This document shows positions 17,993 to 28,100 of a DNA stretch of 64,000 bases, piece after piece. The DNA is from Cellvibrionaceae bacterium AOL6 (GTDB lineage: Bacteria > Pseudomonadota > Gammaproteobacteria > Pseudomonadales > Cellvibrionaceae), in NCBI GenBank assembly GCA_003265435.1, contig NOXC01000006.1, forward strand, positions 62,001-126,000, read 5' to 3'. The position numbers were made by a program, and so were the translations under genes. Each line of letters starts with the position of its first letter. Position 1 is the stretch's first letter. A model generated the notes under the pieces. The model made no database searches. It was not told the DNA's origin and was given only the letters and a program-made list of their open reading frames with translations.

Positions 17993-19141
17993 TTAAGGGA
18001 GGTCGAGGAGGGTTTTCGGTGACAGGGACGGGAGATCCGCCTCCGCCTTACCGCAGTAGTCAAAACGTCGGAAATCGATATCGGGCCAGGTTTCCTGCCG
18101 CAATTTACTGCGGTAGGCCTTCACGTTTTGCTGGGTAATTGGAATGGGCTGCGTCTTTTTCTGAATGCCAATATCGTCGGCAAAGTCGTGACCGCAGCGG
18201 TAATTGTGGAAATAGATCAGCGCCAGCCCCGCTTCCACGAGGTGCCCACCTAGGCTGACGAATTGCTTGCCTTCGGCAATCAGGTCGAGATTTTCTTCGT
18301 TCCAGTCAATGCCGCCCACAAGTAAGTCTTTGCCCGGCTCGACGTCCATACCTTCCAGCATTTCGATCACGCCGGCGACAATGAAATCACTCGCGCCCCA
18401 AACAAAGTTGGTATCCGCGTGACGACGGAATAGAATTTGAGATTTGGCGAGCCCGTCTTCCTTGTGCCAATTGGTGTAGACCAGCTGCTGCAGTTCGATC
18501 ATGCCCGAACGAAGCGCTTCGGTTTCCATGCCCACCACCCGTCGCGACGAAGGCCGATTTGTGCGATCACCGGCAAAGGCCAACATTTTGGCCGGGCGGG
18601 TGTCTGTCCAGGCTGCCAGCAGTATGCGTACTAATGCCGCGCCCGTTTCGATATCGTCTGGCGCCACGTGCCCCAACCAATGACGGTATTGCTCTCGCGG
18701 CCAACCGATGCTGCGCACCAGCGCGGGTTCGAGCGGCGCATTAAACGTGATGGTGTCCAGCTTCCGCTCATTCAACCCACTTAGGAGCGGCCCCTCGGCA
18801 TCTTTCACAATAAACGAAATCACAAGCACCGGGCGCGCCTGCTCCGGCAAGCTGTCGATTCGCTCGAAGACGGACTTTGCAAAACGGAAGCGATTGTTCT
18901 CTGCAGGGGGAATGACATGCAACAGGATCTCGTAACCAAGATCCTCCGCCACGGCCTCCGCAAACGCATTCACATTACCCCAGAAAGGGACGTAAGTGCC
19001 GTCTGGGATGACCAGTAACACGCGCTCAGTGGGTTTTGCTGTGGCGAGTGCGGCGGGCACCACGGCACTGCAGCACAAAAGCAATAACGCTGACAGCACT
19101 CGGTAAAAGGCACCTTTGCCTATCGCACTCAACATGTTCAC
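17993..19141 (-). CDS. orphan periplasmic substrate-binding protein (sugar-type fold)
   Basis: 382 residues with a signal peptide (hydrophobic 15-30, cleavage near A-L-A-T-A). The fold resembles type I periplasmic binding proteins of the ribose/LacI class: VLLVIPDGTYVPFWGNVNAFAEAVAEDLG at the start (first 20 residues are diagnostic), a central KMLAFAGDRTNRPSSRRVVGM and a later TNFVWGASDFIVAGVIEMLE. No permease or ATPase genes are adjacent, so it is more likely a sensor input or orphan receptor than a transporter part. The next gene on the same strand encodes a GGDEF-like protein. Confidence 0.75.
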   Translation of the reverse strand: MNMLSAIGKGAFYRVLSALLLLCCSAVVPAALATAKPTERVLLVIPDGTYVPFWGNVNAFAEAVAEDLGYEILLHVIPPAENNRFRFAKSVFERIDSLPEQARPVLVISFIVKDAEGPLLSGLNERKLDTITFNAPLEPALVRSIGWPREQYRHWLGHVAPDDIETGAALVRILLAAWTDTRPAKMLAFAGDRTNRPSSRRVVGMETEALRSGMIELQQLVYTNWHKEDGLAKSQILFRRHADTNFVWGASDFIVAGVIEMLEGMDVEPGKDLLVGGIDWNEENLDLIAEGKQFVSLGGHLVEAGLALIYFHNYRCGHDFADDIGIQKKTQPIPITQQNVKAYRSKLRQETWPDIDFRRFDYCGKAEADLPSLSPKTLLDLP

Positions 19142-19252
19142 ATCCAGTCAACCATGGGCAATGTGATGGTTTTTATAGCGTCCTGCCGATGCAGTTGGTC
19201 GTCCTGACTCCCTAACTATAGCTGCTGACGGAGTGTTCTCCAACGACAAGGC

Positions 19253-19280
19253 TTGACATCCAGCGGTTAATTTCTAAAAT
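19253..19280 (+). promoter_or_regulatory. sigma-70 promoter of the gbsR-like/cioAB operon
   Basis: TTGACA (19253-19258) and TAAAAT (19275-19280) are separated by 16 bases, an almost ideal housekeeping promoter, 48 bases upstream of the regulator start codon. Confidence 0.75.
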
Positions 19281-19286
19281 TTCAAA

Positions 19287-19299
19287 AATTTCTGAAAAT
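19287..19299. promoter_or_regulatory. candidate operator overlapping the transcription start
   Basis: AATTTCTGAAAAT is a near-perfect palindrome about seven bases after the -10 element. A related half-site (TTTCTAAAATTTC) overlaps the -10. Placement suits repression by the MarR/GbsR-type protein encoded next, which would be autoregulation; this is inferred. Confidence 0.5.
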
Positions 19300-19327
19300 A
19301 CAAAATTCATCAAGCTGAGACATCACT

Positions 19328-19864
19328 ATGCAACTCTCTGGCAGTACCGAGGTGTTTGTTATGCACTTCGGAGAAATGGGCAGTCGCTGGGGCTTCAATC
19401 GCACCGTTGGGCAAATGCTGGCCCTGATCGTTATCCATCCCGAGCCGCTGAATGCCGACCAGATCGCCACCATGCTCGGCATCAGTCGGGGCAATGTCAG
19501 CATGGGCCTGAAGGAACTCTCGGCCTGGCGCTTGATTACCAGCTATAAGCAGCAGGGCGATCGCAAGGAGTACTTTAAGGCCGCAGGCAGCATCTGGGAT
19601 CTCGCGCGCACGGTGTTTGAAGAACGCGCGCGCAGAGAAATGGCGCCCACACTGAGCTTGCTGCGTTCACAGCTTTTAGAAACGCCGGGCGACGACGCGC
19701 AGGCACACGCCCATGAAAAAATGGCCGAGTTGCACGACTTGCTCGAAATGCTGGCAGAATGGAGCAACAGTATCAGCAGTCTCAATCAGGAGCAGCTGCA
19801 GCGCCTGATGAAAATGGGGACCGGCGTCGGCAAGGTCCTGGAATTCAAAGGCCGGCTCTGGTAG
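19328..19864 (+). CDS. GbsR/MarR family transcriptional regulator
   Basis: 178 residues with a winged-helix domain: GFNRTVGQMLALIVIHPEPL, then DQIATMLGISRGNVSMGLKEL as the recognition helix region and QQGDRKEYF as the wing. The length and the C-terminal helices fit the GbsR branch rather than short MarR proteins. It is followed after 34 bases by the cytochrome bd genes on the same strand, so it very likely controls them. The upstream promoter carries a palindrome that may be its own operator. The ligand is unknown. Confidence 0.88.
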   Translation: MQLSGSTEVFVMHFGEMGSRWGFNRTVGQMLALIVIHPEPLNADQIATMLGISRGNVSMGLKELSAWRLITSYKQQGDRKEYFKAAGSIWDLARTVFEERARREMAPTLSLLRSQLLETPGDDAQAHAHEKMAELHDLLEMLAEWSNSISSLNQEQLQRLMKMGTGVGKVLEFKGRLW

Positions 19865-19898
19865 GCCCTCACGATCACTCTGAGATAGGTGTTCTGAC

Positions 19899-21269
19899 AT
19901 GGAAACGCTTGTACTATCGAGGATACAGTTCGCTGCCAATATCAGCTTCCACATACTGTTTCCGACCATCACCATCGCTCTGTGCTGGATTTTGTTCTAC
20001 TTCAAATTCCGCTATAGCCTGAGCCGCGAACCGGTTTATATGCGGGCCTACCGGTTCTGGGTCAAGCTCTTCGCCCTCACCTTTGCGCTGGGCGTGGTCA
20101 GCGGCATCACTATGTCCTTTCAGTTCGGGACGAACTGGCCCGGCTACATGGAAACGGTCGGGAACATCGCCGGGCCGCTGCTGGGCTATGAAGTTCTGAC
20201 TGCATTTTTCCTGGAAGCCACCTTTCTCGGCATCATGTTATTCGGCATCAATCGCGTGCCCGATAAGGTGCACACCGGGGCCACCCTGATCGTGGCGATT
20301 GGCACCACGCTCTCCGCCTTTTGGATACTCGCGCTCAATTCGTGGATGCAAACACCTGCCGGTCACGAAATGCGCGACGGTGTCGCCTACCCTGTCGATT
20401 GGATGGCGATCATTTTCAACCCGTCCTTCCCCCATCGTTTAATTCATATGCTTCTGGCCTCTGGCTTGACGGCCGCCTTTTTTGTTGCGGGCATTTCGGC
20501 CTACCGAATACTCAAGGGCGACAACAAACACGCACCGCGACTTGCACTGCATACCGGTGTGCTCCTCGCCGCCATTCTGATCCCGATTCAAGCCTTTGTC
20601 GGCGACCAGCATGGCCTCAATACCCTGCAACACCAACCGGAGAAAATTGCCGCGATTGAAGCGATCTGGCACACCGAAGAAGGCGCGCCACTGGTGCTGT
20701 TTGCACTGCCGAACGCCGAGACGCAACACAACGACTTCGCCATTGAAATTCCGCGAGTCGCGAGCCTGATCCTAACCCACGATTGGAACGGTGAATTGCT
20801 CGGGCTGAACGAATTTGCAGGGGACCACCCTCCCGTGGCCCCTGTCTTCTGGGGCTTCCGCATTATGGTGGGCGTGGCGGTGTTAATGTGGTTGATTTCA
20901 TGGACCGCCAGCGCCTTCATCCTGCGCAAAAAAACCTTGCCCACGTGGCTGCTGAAAACGCTGGTCGCGAGTACGTTTATAGGCTGGGTGGCCACGCTGG
21001 CAGGGTGGTACGTGACCGAGTTCGGGCGCCAACCGTGGCTTGTGACCGGCATTCTGCGCACGGCCGATGCGGTGACACCGATCGCGCCTGAGAACGTCGG
21101 CCTGTCGCTCACGCTGTATCTGGTGCTGTACGCCGGTTTGCTCGTGGCCTACATTCACACCTTGCGCGTCATGGCACGCAAAGCCGTAGAAGTTGAGGAA
21201 TACGACATGAGCGAGCCCGCCTCCGTAGGGCGTGCCGCGCAGCGTCGTGAAGAGGAGGTGCCTGCATAA
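19899..21269 (+). CDS. cydA: cytochrome bd-type quinol oxidase subunit I (CioA-like)
   Basis: 456 residues, multi-spanning inner membrane protein that oxidises quinol and carries haems b558, b595 and d. Family markers are RIQFAANISFHILFPTITI at the start (an axial His), GVVSGITMSFQFGTNW, and GRQPWLVTGILRTADAV late in the protein. It is shorter than E. coli CydA (522 residues), and the Q-loop appears to be the short form found in CioA/cyanide-insensitive oxidases. It ends in a TAATG overlap with subunit II. The probable control is by the GbsR/MarR protein immediately upstream. Confidence 0.95.
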   Translation: METLVLSRIQFAANISFHILFPTITIALCWILFYFKFRYSLSREPVYMRAYRFWVKLFALTFALGVVSGITMSFQFGTNWPGYMETVGNIAGPLLGYEVLTAFFLEATFLGIMLFGINRVPDKVHTGATLIVAIGTTLSAFWILALNSWMQTPAGHEMRDGVAYPVDWMAIIFNPSFPHRLIHMLLASGLTAAFFVAGISAYRILKGDNKHAPRLALHTGVLLAAILIPIQAFVGDQHGLNTLQHQPEKIAAIEAIWHTEEGAPLVLFALPNAETQHNDFAIEIPRVASLILTHDWNGELLGLNEFAGDHPPVAPVFWGFRIMVGVAVLMWLISWTASAFILRKKTLPTWLLKTLVASTFIGWVATLAGWYVTEFGRQPWLVTGILRTADAVTPIAPENVGLSLTLYLVLYAGLLVAYIHTLRVMARKAVEVEEYDMSEPASVGRAAQRREEEVPA

Positions 21270-22267
21270 TGGATACGATCTTACCTGTTGTGTTCGTGGC
21301 TCTGATGGGCCTGGCCATCCTCGTGTACGCGGTACTCGATGGTTATGACCTCGGTGTCGGTATCCTCATGCCCAACGGCGACGCCCACCGCGCCGACCGT
21401 GACCGCATGGTCGCATCCATCGGCCCATTCTGGGACGCTAACGAGACCTGGCTAGTGCTTGCGGTGGGCCTGCTATTGATTGCCTTTCCTGCCGCCTACA
21501 GTCAGATTCTTCACCATTTTTATTTACCGGTCACTCTGATGTTGGGGGGATTGATCCTACGCGGTGTGGCCTTCGATTTTCGCACCAAGGCCTCGGTCAG
21601 TTTCCAACCGCTCTGGGAGCACTTGTTCAAACTGGGCTCGCTGATCACCGCGCTGTGTCAGGGCTGGATGCTTGGGCGCTACATTGTCGCCTTTGACCAG
21701 AGCATGCTGAGCTATGGTTTTGCTGTGCTCAGCAGCCTCGGCGTGGCGGCGGCCTACGCCTATATTGGTGCTTGCTGGCTCATCTTCAAAACTGAGGGCG
21801 ACCTGCAACGTCGCGCCGTGCGCTGGGCGCGCTGGGCTGGACGCTGCAGTTTTGCCGGTGTGATTCTGGTCTCGGCCACCAACCCACTGGTCAACCCCGG
21901 TGTCTTCGCGCGCTGGTTCGACTTTCCGTTGGTGATGTTTGTGCTGCTTATCCCGTTTAGCTGCTTTCTACTTTTTGTGCTGAACGAATTACTTTTACAG
22001 CGCATGCCGAGGGCTCAGGATCGTTTTAGCTGGCTGCCGTTCGTGGCCTGCATCGGCATTTTTCTGTTGTGTTTCAGCGGCATCGCGTTCAGCTTTTTTC
22101 CCGACATCGTGCCCGGCGAGTTAACGGTCTGGGAAGCCGCCAGCGCAACAGAGTCGTTGCAGTTTATCTTCTACGGCGCCGTCATTGTGGTACCGACGAT
22201 CCTCGCCTACACCGGCTACGCCTACTGGGTGTTCAGGGGCAAGGCCACGAAGCTGGAATATCACTAA
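21269..22267 (+). CDS. cydB: cytochrome bd-type quinol oxidase subunit II (CioB-like)
   Basis: 332 residues, multi-spanning membrane protein that pairs with subunit I. The start (LPVVFVALMGLAILVYAVLD, then GYDLGVG) and FWDANETWLVLAVG are family signatures. The start codon overlaps the subunit I stop by one base, so synthesis is coupled. I looked for a small third subunit (CydX/CioZ) after the gene and see none. The gene is followed by a 12-base-pair inverted repeat. Confidence 0.95.
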   Translation: MDTILPVVFVALMGLAILVYAVLDGYDLGVGILMPNGDAHRADRDRMVASIGPFWDANETWLVLAVGLLLIAFPAAYSQILHHFYLPVTLMLGGLILRGVAFDFRTKASVSFQPLWEHLFKLGSLITALCQGWMLGRYIVAFDQSMLSYGFAVLSSLGVAAAYAYIGACWLIFKTEGDLQRRAVRWARWAGRCSFAGVILVSATNPLVNPGVFARWFDFPLVMFVLLIPFSCFLLFVLNELLLQRMPRAQDRFSWLPFVACIGIFLLCFSGIAFSFFPDIVPGELTVWEAASATESLQFIFYGAVIVVPTILAYTGYAYWVFRGKATKLEYH

Positions 22268-22289
22268 GGCCACGACTTCCGCGTGATTT

Positions 22290-22321
22290 TAGTGGTGAAG
22301 GACAACCGGCCTTCACCACTA
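22290..22321. terminator. perfect 12-base-pair hairpin after cydB
   Basis: TAGTGGTGAAGG and CCTTCACCACTA are exact complements around an eight-base loop, starting 22 bases after the cydB stop. There is no T-run after the stem on either strand, so termination would need help or the hairpin may protect the mRNA 3-prime end. Confidence 0.55.
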
Positions 22322-22415
22322 CGCAGCGGGCACCAGTCATCGATATCGGCGCCCCAAACTTGCCGTAGGCGACGAATTCCGGTAAAACGCCGTTTTTTTG
22401 TACGCTGGGTCTCGC

Positions 22416-23219
22416 ATGAGTTCGCCTTCTGACAACGAGTATTCAATGCGCTTTGGTGGCACGGCGAGGCTCTATGGCACCGATGCCCTCGAAGCATTGC
22501 GCGGGGCACACATGGTCATCGTCGGCCTCGGTGGCGTCGGCTGCTGGGCGGCAGAAGCACTTGCCCGCAGTGGCGTCGGCACGCTGACCCTGATTGACCT
22601 CGACGATATCTGCATCACCAATACCAACCGCCAGCTTCATGCGATGACAGGCCAGGTCGGCCGATTAAAAACCGAAGCCATGGCCGAACGTTTAAAGCTG
22701 ATTAATCCCGCGATCACCGTGCACGCGATTGCCGATTTTCTGACGAAGAACAATCTCGCTGAACGAATTCAGGATCAACACGTCGTCATTGATGCGATGG
22801 ATTCGGTCCATATCAAATCGGCCCTCGCAGCCTATTGTAGCCGCTTGAAGATTCGCCTGATTACGGTCGGCTCTTCCGGCGGCAAGCGCGATCCCAGTGC
22901 GGTCACCATCGCCGACCTCGCGCGCACCGAGAGTGATCCCATGCTCGCCAAAATGCGCTCGCAGCTTTTCCGACATTACAACTTCAGCCGAGACAGGGGC
23001 AGAAAGTTTCGCATCGATGCCGTGTTTTCTCCCGAGCAGATGGTCTACCCCAAGCCGGACGGCAGTGTGTGTATGGACAAATCTGTCCTCGAAGGCAGTG
23101 TGAAACTCGACTGTGCCAGTGGCTTTGGTTCCTCCGCCATGGTCACCGGCAGTTACGGCTTCACCGCGGCCGCGCGGGCGATTGAGCGCTACCTGGAACG
23201 GGCACTAGACAGCGAATAA
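22416..23219 (+). CDS. tcdA: tRNA threonylcarbamoyladenosine dehydratase TcdA (CsdL)
   Basis: E1-like enzyme that uses ATP to cyclise t6A37 of tRNA to ct6A. About 267 residues from ATG 22416; the usual family N-terminus has roughly ten residues before R-F-G-G, which fits this start. Visible motifs are RFGGTARLYG, the nucleotide-binding VIVGLGGVGCWAAEALARSG, the DLDDICITNTNRQ segment and the late SAMVTGSYG. The last 15 bases overlap the 3-prime end of the convergent tatD-like gene. Confidence 0.92.
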   Translation: MSSPSDNEYSMRFGGTARLYGTDALEALRGAHMVIVGLGGVGCWAAEALARSGVGTLTLIDLDDICITNTNRQLHAMTGQVGRLKTEAMAERLKLINPAITVHAIADFLTKNNLAERIQDQHVVIDAMDSVHIKSALAAYCSRLKIRLITVGSSGGKRDPSAVTIADLARTESDPMLAKMRSQLFRHYNFSRDRGRKFRIDAVFSPEQMVYPKPDGSVCMDKSVLEGSVKLDCASGFGSSAMVTGSYGFTAAARAIERYLERALDSE

Positions 23220-24029
23220 GCGCTGGTAGTTGGCCGTGGTCACGCGCGCGACCGTCTCAACGGAACAACCGTGCAATTCCGCCACGACCCGCGCAATGGC
23301 GGGGAGCTGGTCTGGCGTGTTCGGCTGTCCCTGCCGACCGCAAAGCGGCATATCGGGTGCATCGGTCTCGAGCAACAGCGCTTCCAGCGGCATAGCCGCC
23401 ACCGCCGCCCGAGTCTTGCGCGCACGTGCATAAGTGATCGTGCCACCGATACCGAGGAACAGGCCCTTACTCCAGTAATACTCTGCCAGCTCGGGGCTGC
23501 CGCTGAAGGCGTGCACCACACCCCCGTGTGCTGGCCTATGCTGGCTCAAACTCTGCTGTAAAACGTGGTGCATACCCACGCAATGCAAAATAACGGGCTT
23601 AGCGTGCGCATCCGCGATGCCGATCTGCCGCGACATCACATGACGCTGAATCTCGTCTGCTACGGCGAGGCTTTTATCCAGCCCGCATTCTCCCACCGCG
23701 ACACAGGATGGATGCTGCAAGGCCTCAACGATCGCCGCTTCCAGTGCGTCGAGCCCCGCTTCGCAACCCGACACCGTCGAGAGGTCGCTCCCATGGTGCT
23801 TGAGGTAGGCTTCCAACCACCACGGGTGCAAACCCGCGGCCCAACGCAGTGAGGCATGCGCTCGAACCAGATCCAATTGCCGCTGAAAATGAGCCGGGGC
23901 AACCCCTGGTACCAGGATACTTTGCACACCATTCGCCCTCGCGGACGCCACGATCGATGCATGAGGTGCATCAAAGGCATCAAAGTCTAAGTGACAATGA
24001 CTGTCAGCGAATTCAACAACAGGGCTCAC
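23205..24029 (-). CDS. TatD family metal-dependent hydrolase
   Basis: 274 residues, an amidohydrolase-fold nuclease family. Metal ligands are visible in SHCHLD (HxH near residue 11-13), GECGLD (Glu near 115), ILHCVG, VHAFSG and LLETDAPDMP (Asp near 220). Family members act as DNases or quality-control hydrolases; closest in feel to YjjV/TatD. The gene is convergent with tcdA and overlaps it by 15 bases, so the two transcripts must share 3-prime sequence. The start 24029 is the first Met in frame with a short M-S-P-V-V-E-F-A-D leader, which suits the family. Confidence 0.9.
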   Translation of the reverse strand: MSPVVEFADSHCHLDFDAFDAPHASIVASARANGVQSILVPGVAPAHFQRQLDLVRAHASLRWAAGLHPWWLEAYLKHHGSDLSTVSGCEAGLDALEAAIVEALQHPSCVAVGECGLDKSLAVADEIQRHVMSRQIGIADAHAKPVILHCVGMHHVLQQSLSQHRPAHGGVVHAFSGSPELAEYYWSKGLFLGIGGTITYARARKTRAAVAAMPLEALLLETDAPDMPLCGRQGQPNTPDQLPAIARVVAELHGCSVETVARVTTANYQRLFAV

Positions 24030-24191
24030 GGCATACTCTTACTTACGTGATCAACACGGTGTGGAAACGGCGAATATGTCGCGATTATGGCGCCCAACTT
24101 CTGCTAGACTCAATAAACGACTGATGCTTTAAAGCCCTACTATTGCGGCAATTGAGGTTATGGCTAACACTAAGCGGCGTACGCGGCACCC

Positions 24192-24197
24192 TATAAT
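24192..24197 (+). promoter_or_regulatory. candidate -10 box of the REC-GGDEF gene
   Basis: TATAAT lies 24 bases upstream of the start codon at 24221. No good -35 hexamer is found 16-18 bases upstream, so activity may depend on an activator. Confidence 0.4.
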
Positions 24198-24220
24198 GCT
24201 AACTCATTCAGATACTTCGC

Positions 24221-25171
24221 ATGACGCTATTCGTTGAAGAACGCCGATATAACATCCTCTTAGTGGAGGATGAAGCGGTGAATATCAATATCATCCTCGA
24301 TTGCCTCGGCAGTAAGTATCAGGTGTACATCGCGAAAACACGCGCAAAGGCCTTCGTCCTCCTCGAGCGTGAAGCCATTGATCTCGTACTACTGGATGTG
24401 AACCTCCCCGACGGCAATGGTTTCGATATCTGTCGCGAAGTCATCGACGATAAAGAGCGCTTCGGACAGGTTCACATCGTGTTTATGACAGGGATGGACT
24501 CCCCCGAGGATGAAGCGCGCGGCATCAAAATCGGCGCGGTGGACTACATCACCAAGCCCATCAACGCCACGGTATTACTTGCACGCGTAGAGTTGCAGAT
24601 GAAGTTGATTCGTCAAACGGAGCTGCTCTCCAATCTGGCTCGCATAGATGGAATCACGGAGGTACACAACCGACGCGCCTTCGACGATCGCCTCGCGGAA
24701 GAATGGAATCGCGCCCAGCGAGAAAAGGCTTCCTTGTCGCTGTGTATGGTCGACATCGATTACTTCAAGCGCTTCAACGACACCTATGGCCACCCGGAAG
24801 GGGATCGCTGCCTCAAAGCGGTCGCACAATGCCTGTCTCAGAACTTCCAAAGGGGGTCCGACTTTGTCGCCCGTTACGGCGGAGAAGAATTTGCAGTCAT
24901 TATCAGCAATGCCGATCTGATTATCGCGGAGTCCATGATTGAACGGGCATTGACCGCTGTGAAAAAGCTCGCCATTAAGCACGACGCCTCCGAAGCGGCG
25001 AACGTGGTCACCTTTAGCGCCGGTGTGGCCAGCTTGGTACCCGAATCGGGCTTCAGCATCAATGACTTTGTCAGCACTGCCGACGCCGCCCTGTATGAAG
25101 CTAAAGCGGAGGGGCGAGCACAAGTCATCAGCAGAAAATTTAAATCGCCATTGGCCCTCTCGCCAACCTGA
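24221..25171 (+). CDS. response regulator diguanylate cyclase (REC-GGDEF)
   Basis: 316 residues, cytoplasmic. The receiver domain (residues 10-125) has acidic E-D-E near the start, LLDVNLPDG with the phosphoacceptor Asp near residue 60, and a Lys in YITKP. The GGDEF domain carries the active signature RYGGEEF near residue 220, and an RxxD inhibitory site (R-G-S-D) exactly five residues before it, so product inhibition by c-di-GMP is expected. The architecture is that of a phosphorylation-controlled c-di-GMP synthase. It converges with a hybrid histidine kinase 15 bases away, a plausible partner. Confidence 0.92.
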   Translation: MTLFVEERRYNILLVEDEAVNINIILDCLGSKYQVYIAKTRAKAFVLLEREAIDLVLLDVNLPDGNGFDICREVIDDKERFGQVHIVFMTGMDSPEDEARGIKIGAVDYITKPINATVLLARVELQMKLIRQTELLSNLARIDGITEVHNRRAFDDRLAEEWNRAQREKASLSLCMVDIDYFKRFNDTYGHPEGDRCLKAVAQCLSQNFQRGSDFVARYGGEEFAVIISNADLIIAESMIERALTAVKKLAIKHDASEAANVVTFSAGVASLVPESGFSINDFVSTADAALYEAKAEGRAQVISRKFKSPLALSPT

Positions 25172-25186
25172 ACCTCTTAGTGCCCG

Positions 25187-28100
25187 TTAAAGCTGCCCCA
25201 AGGCCTCTTCGTAGTCGAAATTGTCTATCGACTCAATCAATGCATCAATGCTGGCTTCGTCCATTTCGCTTTTTGCCGATGAACGAAATTCGTTGATCAA
25301 CGCAGGCGATACCGCAACGCTATTGCGTAACGAGCGGACCAATTCAAAACGCACCATTTCATAGGAACGCGAACTCACCGGCTTTTTTTCTGTCCGATTC
25401 GCGTCGAGTATGCGCGTGGCATCGTCGACCGACGCTGTAAGCCACGCACCCACCTCATCCAAGCTATCGCGTGATAGCGTTTCGCCTTCGCGCAGCACGC
25501 CTTCGGCCTGCTGCACAGACTCGTACAAGGGCATCATCGCCAGATTGCCGCTCGCGCCTTTGAGCGCGTGGAGTTTTTCCCGGAGGTTTTTCCAATCCGC
25601 CTGTTCAAAATCGGCTTGCAAAGCGTCCAGCAGGCCCTCGGATTGACGCACATAGGTTTTCAGCACGCGCACAAAACTCTTTTTCTTGCGTGCGATATCC
25701 GGTTTACGTACCGAGAAATCGAGGGTTTTTAAACCCTCTGGCATCACCGTGGCTTCACTCTGTTTGGGCATGGTTGCTGCATTCACCTGAGGTGTGGGCG
25801 TGGCGCTGGGCGCAGATGCCGTGTTACTGCGCATGTGTTTACGCAAAGACTGTAACACAAGATCAGGGTCGATGGGCTTACCCAAAAAGTCGTCCATGCC
25901 GGCAGCCAAACAGCGCTCTTTGTCGCCGCGCAAGGCATTGGCCGTGAGCGCCACAATGGGTAACTGCTGCGCCCGTGCGCCCGCCTCTCCGCGACGTATC
26001 GCGCGAGTCGCCTCGTAGCCATCCATTTGAGGCATCTGACAATCCATCAACACGAGATCAAACGCTTGCGACGTGTTTTTCAGGGTATCAATGGCGATAC
26101 GGCCATTGGCCGCGACTTCGACTTCCAGGCCCCAGTCGCTCAGGAGGCAACTGATCACATCCTGATTAATTGCGTTGTCTTCTACAACCAAAACACGCCC
26201 GCTCGGGCCGCCCTGAGCACTGTCTTCGGACCCCGTATCGTCGTCGGCGGTGATGGCTTCAAGTACACTGGATGTGACGAAGGCCGGTGCTCCATCCTGC
26301 TTCGTCGTTAACAACGCAAGCGCCTTGTGCAACGTCGAAGGCATGGTCGGTTTGATCAAGCATCCGCTGAAGCCCACGTCACTGAGATTTTCGATTTTTT
26401 CTGCAAACTGTACAGAGCTGAGCAGCAGCAATTTTGGCGAGCTTTTGCCATATAAGCGCCAACGTCTCGCAAAACTCAACCCGTCCATTTCAGGCATTTG
26501 GTAGTCGAGCAACACCACATCAAAGGCCTCATCACCGGAATGCTCCAAGAGGGTCAAGGCGGCATGAGCACTGCCACATTCCTCGACGTGTACGCCCCAG
26601 CTGTGCAATTGCTCTCGCAGAATTTCTCGGTTGGTCGCCAGGTCATCGACCACGAGCACACGCAATCGAGACAGGTCTGCACTCATGCAGTCATCTAACA
26701 CAGGTAGGCTTTCTACTGACGATAAAATCGTGTGGAATCGAACCGCGGTGCCTTCATCCACTTCACTCTCAATATCGACATCGCCGCCCATTAACTGACA
26801 CAGGGTTTTCACGATGGTCAGTCCCAGGCCCATGCCGGTGTATTCTCGCGTGGTCGACACATCCACCTGAGTGAAAGCATCGAATAGTGAGTCCATCTTC
26901 TCGGGAGAAATACCGATTCCGCTGTCTCTTACCTCGCATTCAAACAGTACTTTATTTTCCGCAGAGGCCCGTGATCCCGCTTTGACGACGATGACGCCCG
27001 CCTCGGTAAACTTGATCGCATTATCGACGAGCTGAGCAAGAATCTGACGAAAACGCAGCGGGTCACCGGTGACTTGATGGTGCTTTAATTCGATCGCATC
27101 GAGTACGACTTCCAGCCCTTTTGCGTGCGCCAATCGTGATTGCTCACGAATTACCTGTTCAAGCTGTTCGGCGATCGAAAAAGGTACGGCTTCCAGTTCC
27201 ACTTGATCCCGCTCGAAGCGCGCCACATCCAATACGTTGTTGATGAGCGTGAGCAGGTCTTTCGCGCTGTCATAGGCGATGCTTAATTTTCGCTGTTGCT
27301 CAGGGCGCATCGGCGCGCGCTGGACAAGCCCCAACATCCCCAGGATACCGTTCATCGGAGTACGAATTTCGTGGCTCATGCAAGCCAGAAAGTCGCTTTT
27401 GGCTTTGTTCGCCGTCTGAGCTTGCTGCATCGCGGCGCCCAGCTCGTTTTCATAATCCTTACGGCTCGCAAGAAGGTGGTTGAAGGTGTGCGCGAGGTGG
27501 CCAATTTCATTTTTCGCGCCTACCTCTACCTGCGCATCTAGGTTGCCTCGCGCCGCAGCTTCCGCCGACGAGGCCAGAGCACGCAAGGGACCAATAATTC
27601 TCCGGGCCATCCACAAGCCCAAAATCGCGGCAGGAATGGCAATCAACAACAGTATCCAGATGGAAGCCCAGCCAAGACTGCGGATACCACCAAGCGCGTG
27701 CGTCTCTTCCCACTCACTGACCAACAGCCAGGATACGCCACCTACGTCAAGCGCTTGCTGCACCCCGAGGACGACCGACCCTTTGGGGCCCACATAACGC
27801 TCAACGTGCATATTTGTCGCGTTCGGACTTGTCTCACCTTGCTGCCACGCCCTCACCTGCACTGATTGAACTTGCTGTAAAAGGACCTGCTCACTGTCAC
27901 CTGAAATGGAACTGCGTAAGCGACCGTCCTGCCCCACAAGATAGTGATAGGAATGCGCATTGGGCGCGTTCCCCATGGCGGTTTCTATCTTGTCCAAGCG
28001 CATCTGCACCGCAAACGCACCAAGCACATCGCCTGACTCACCTAAAATGGGCGTCACAATAAAACCGGACACCAAATCATCAACGATACGGTAGCGCTCA

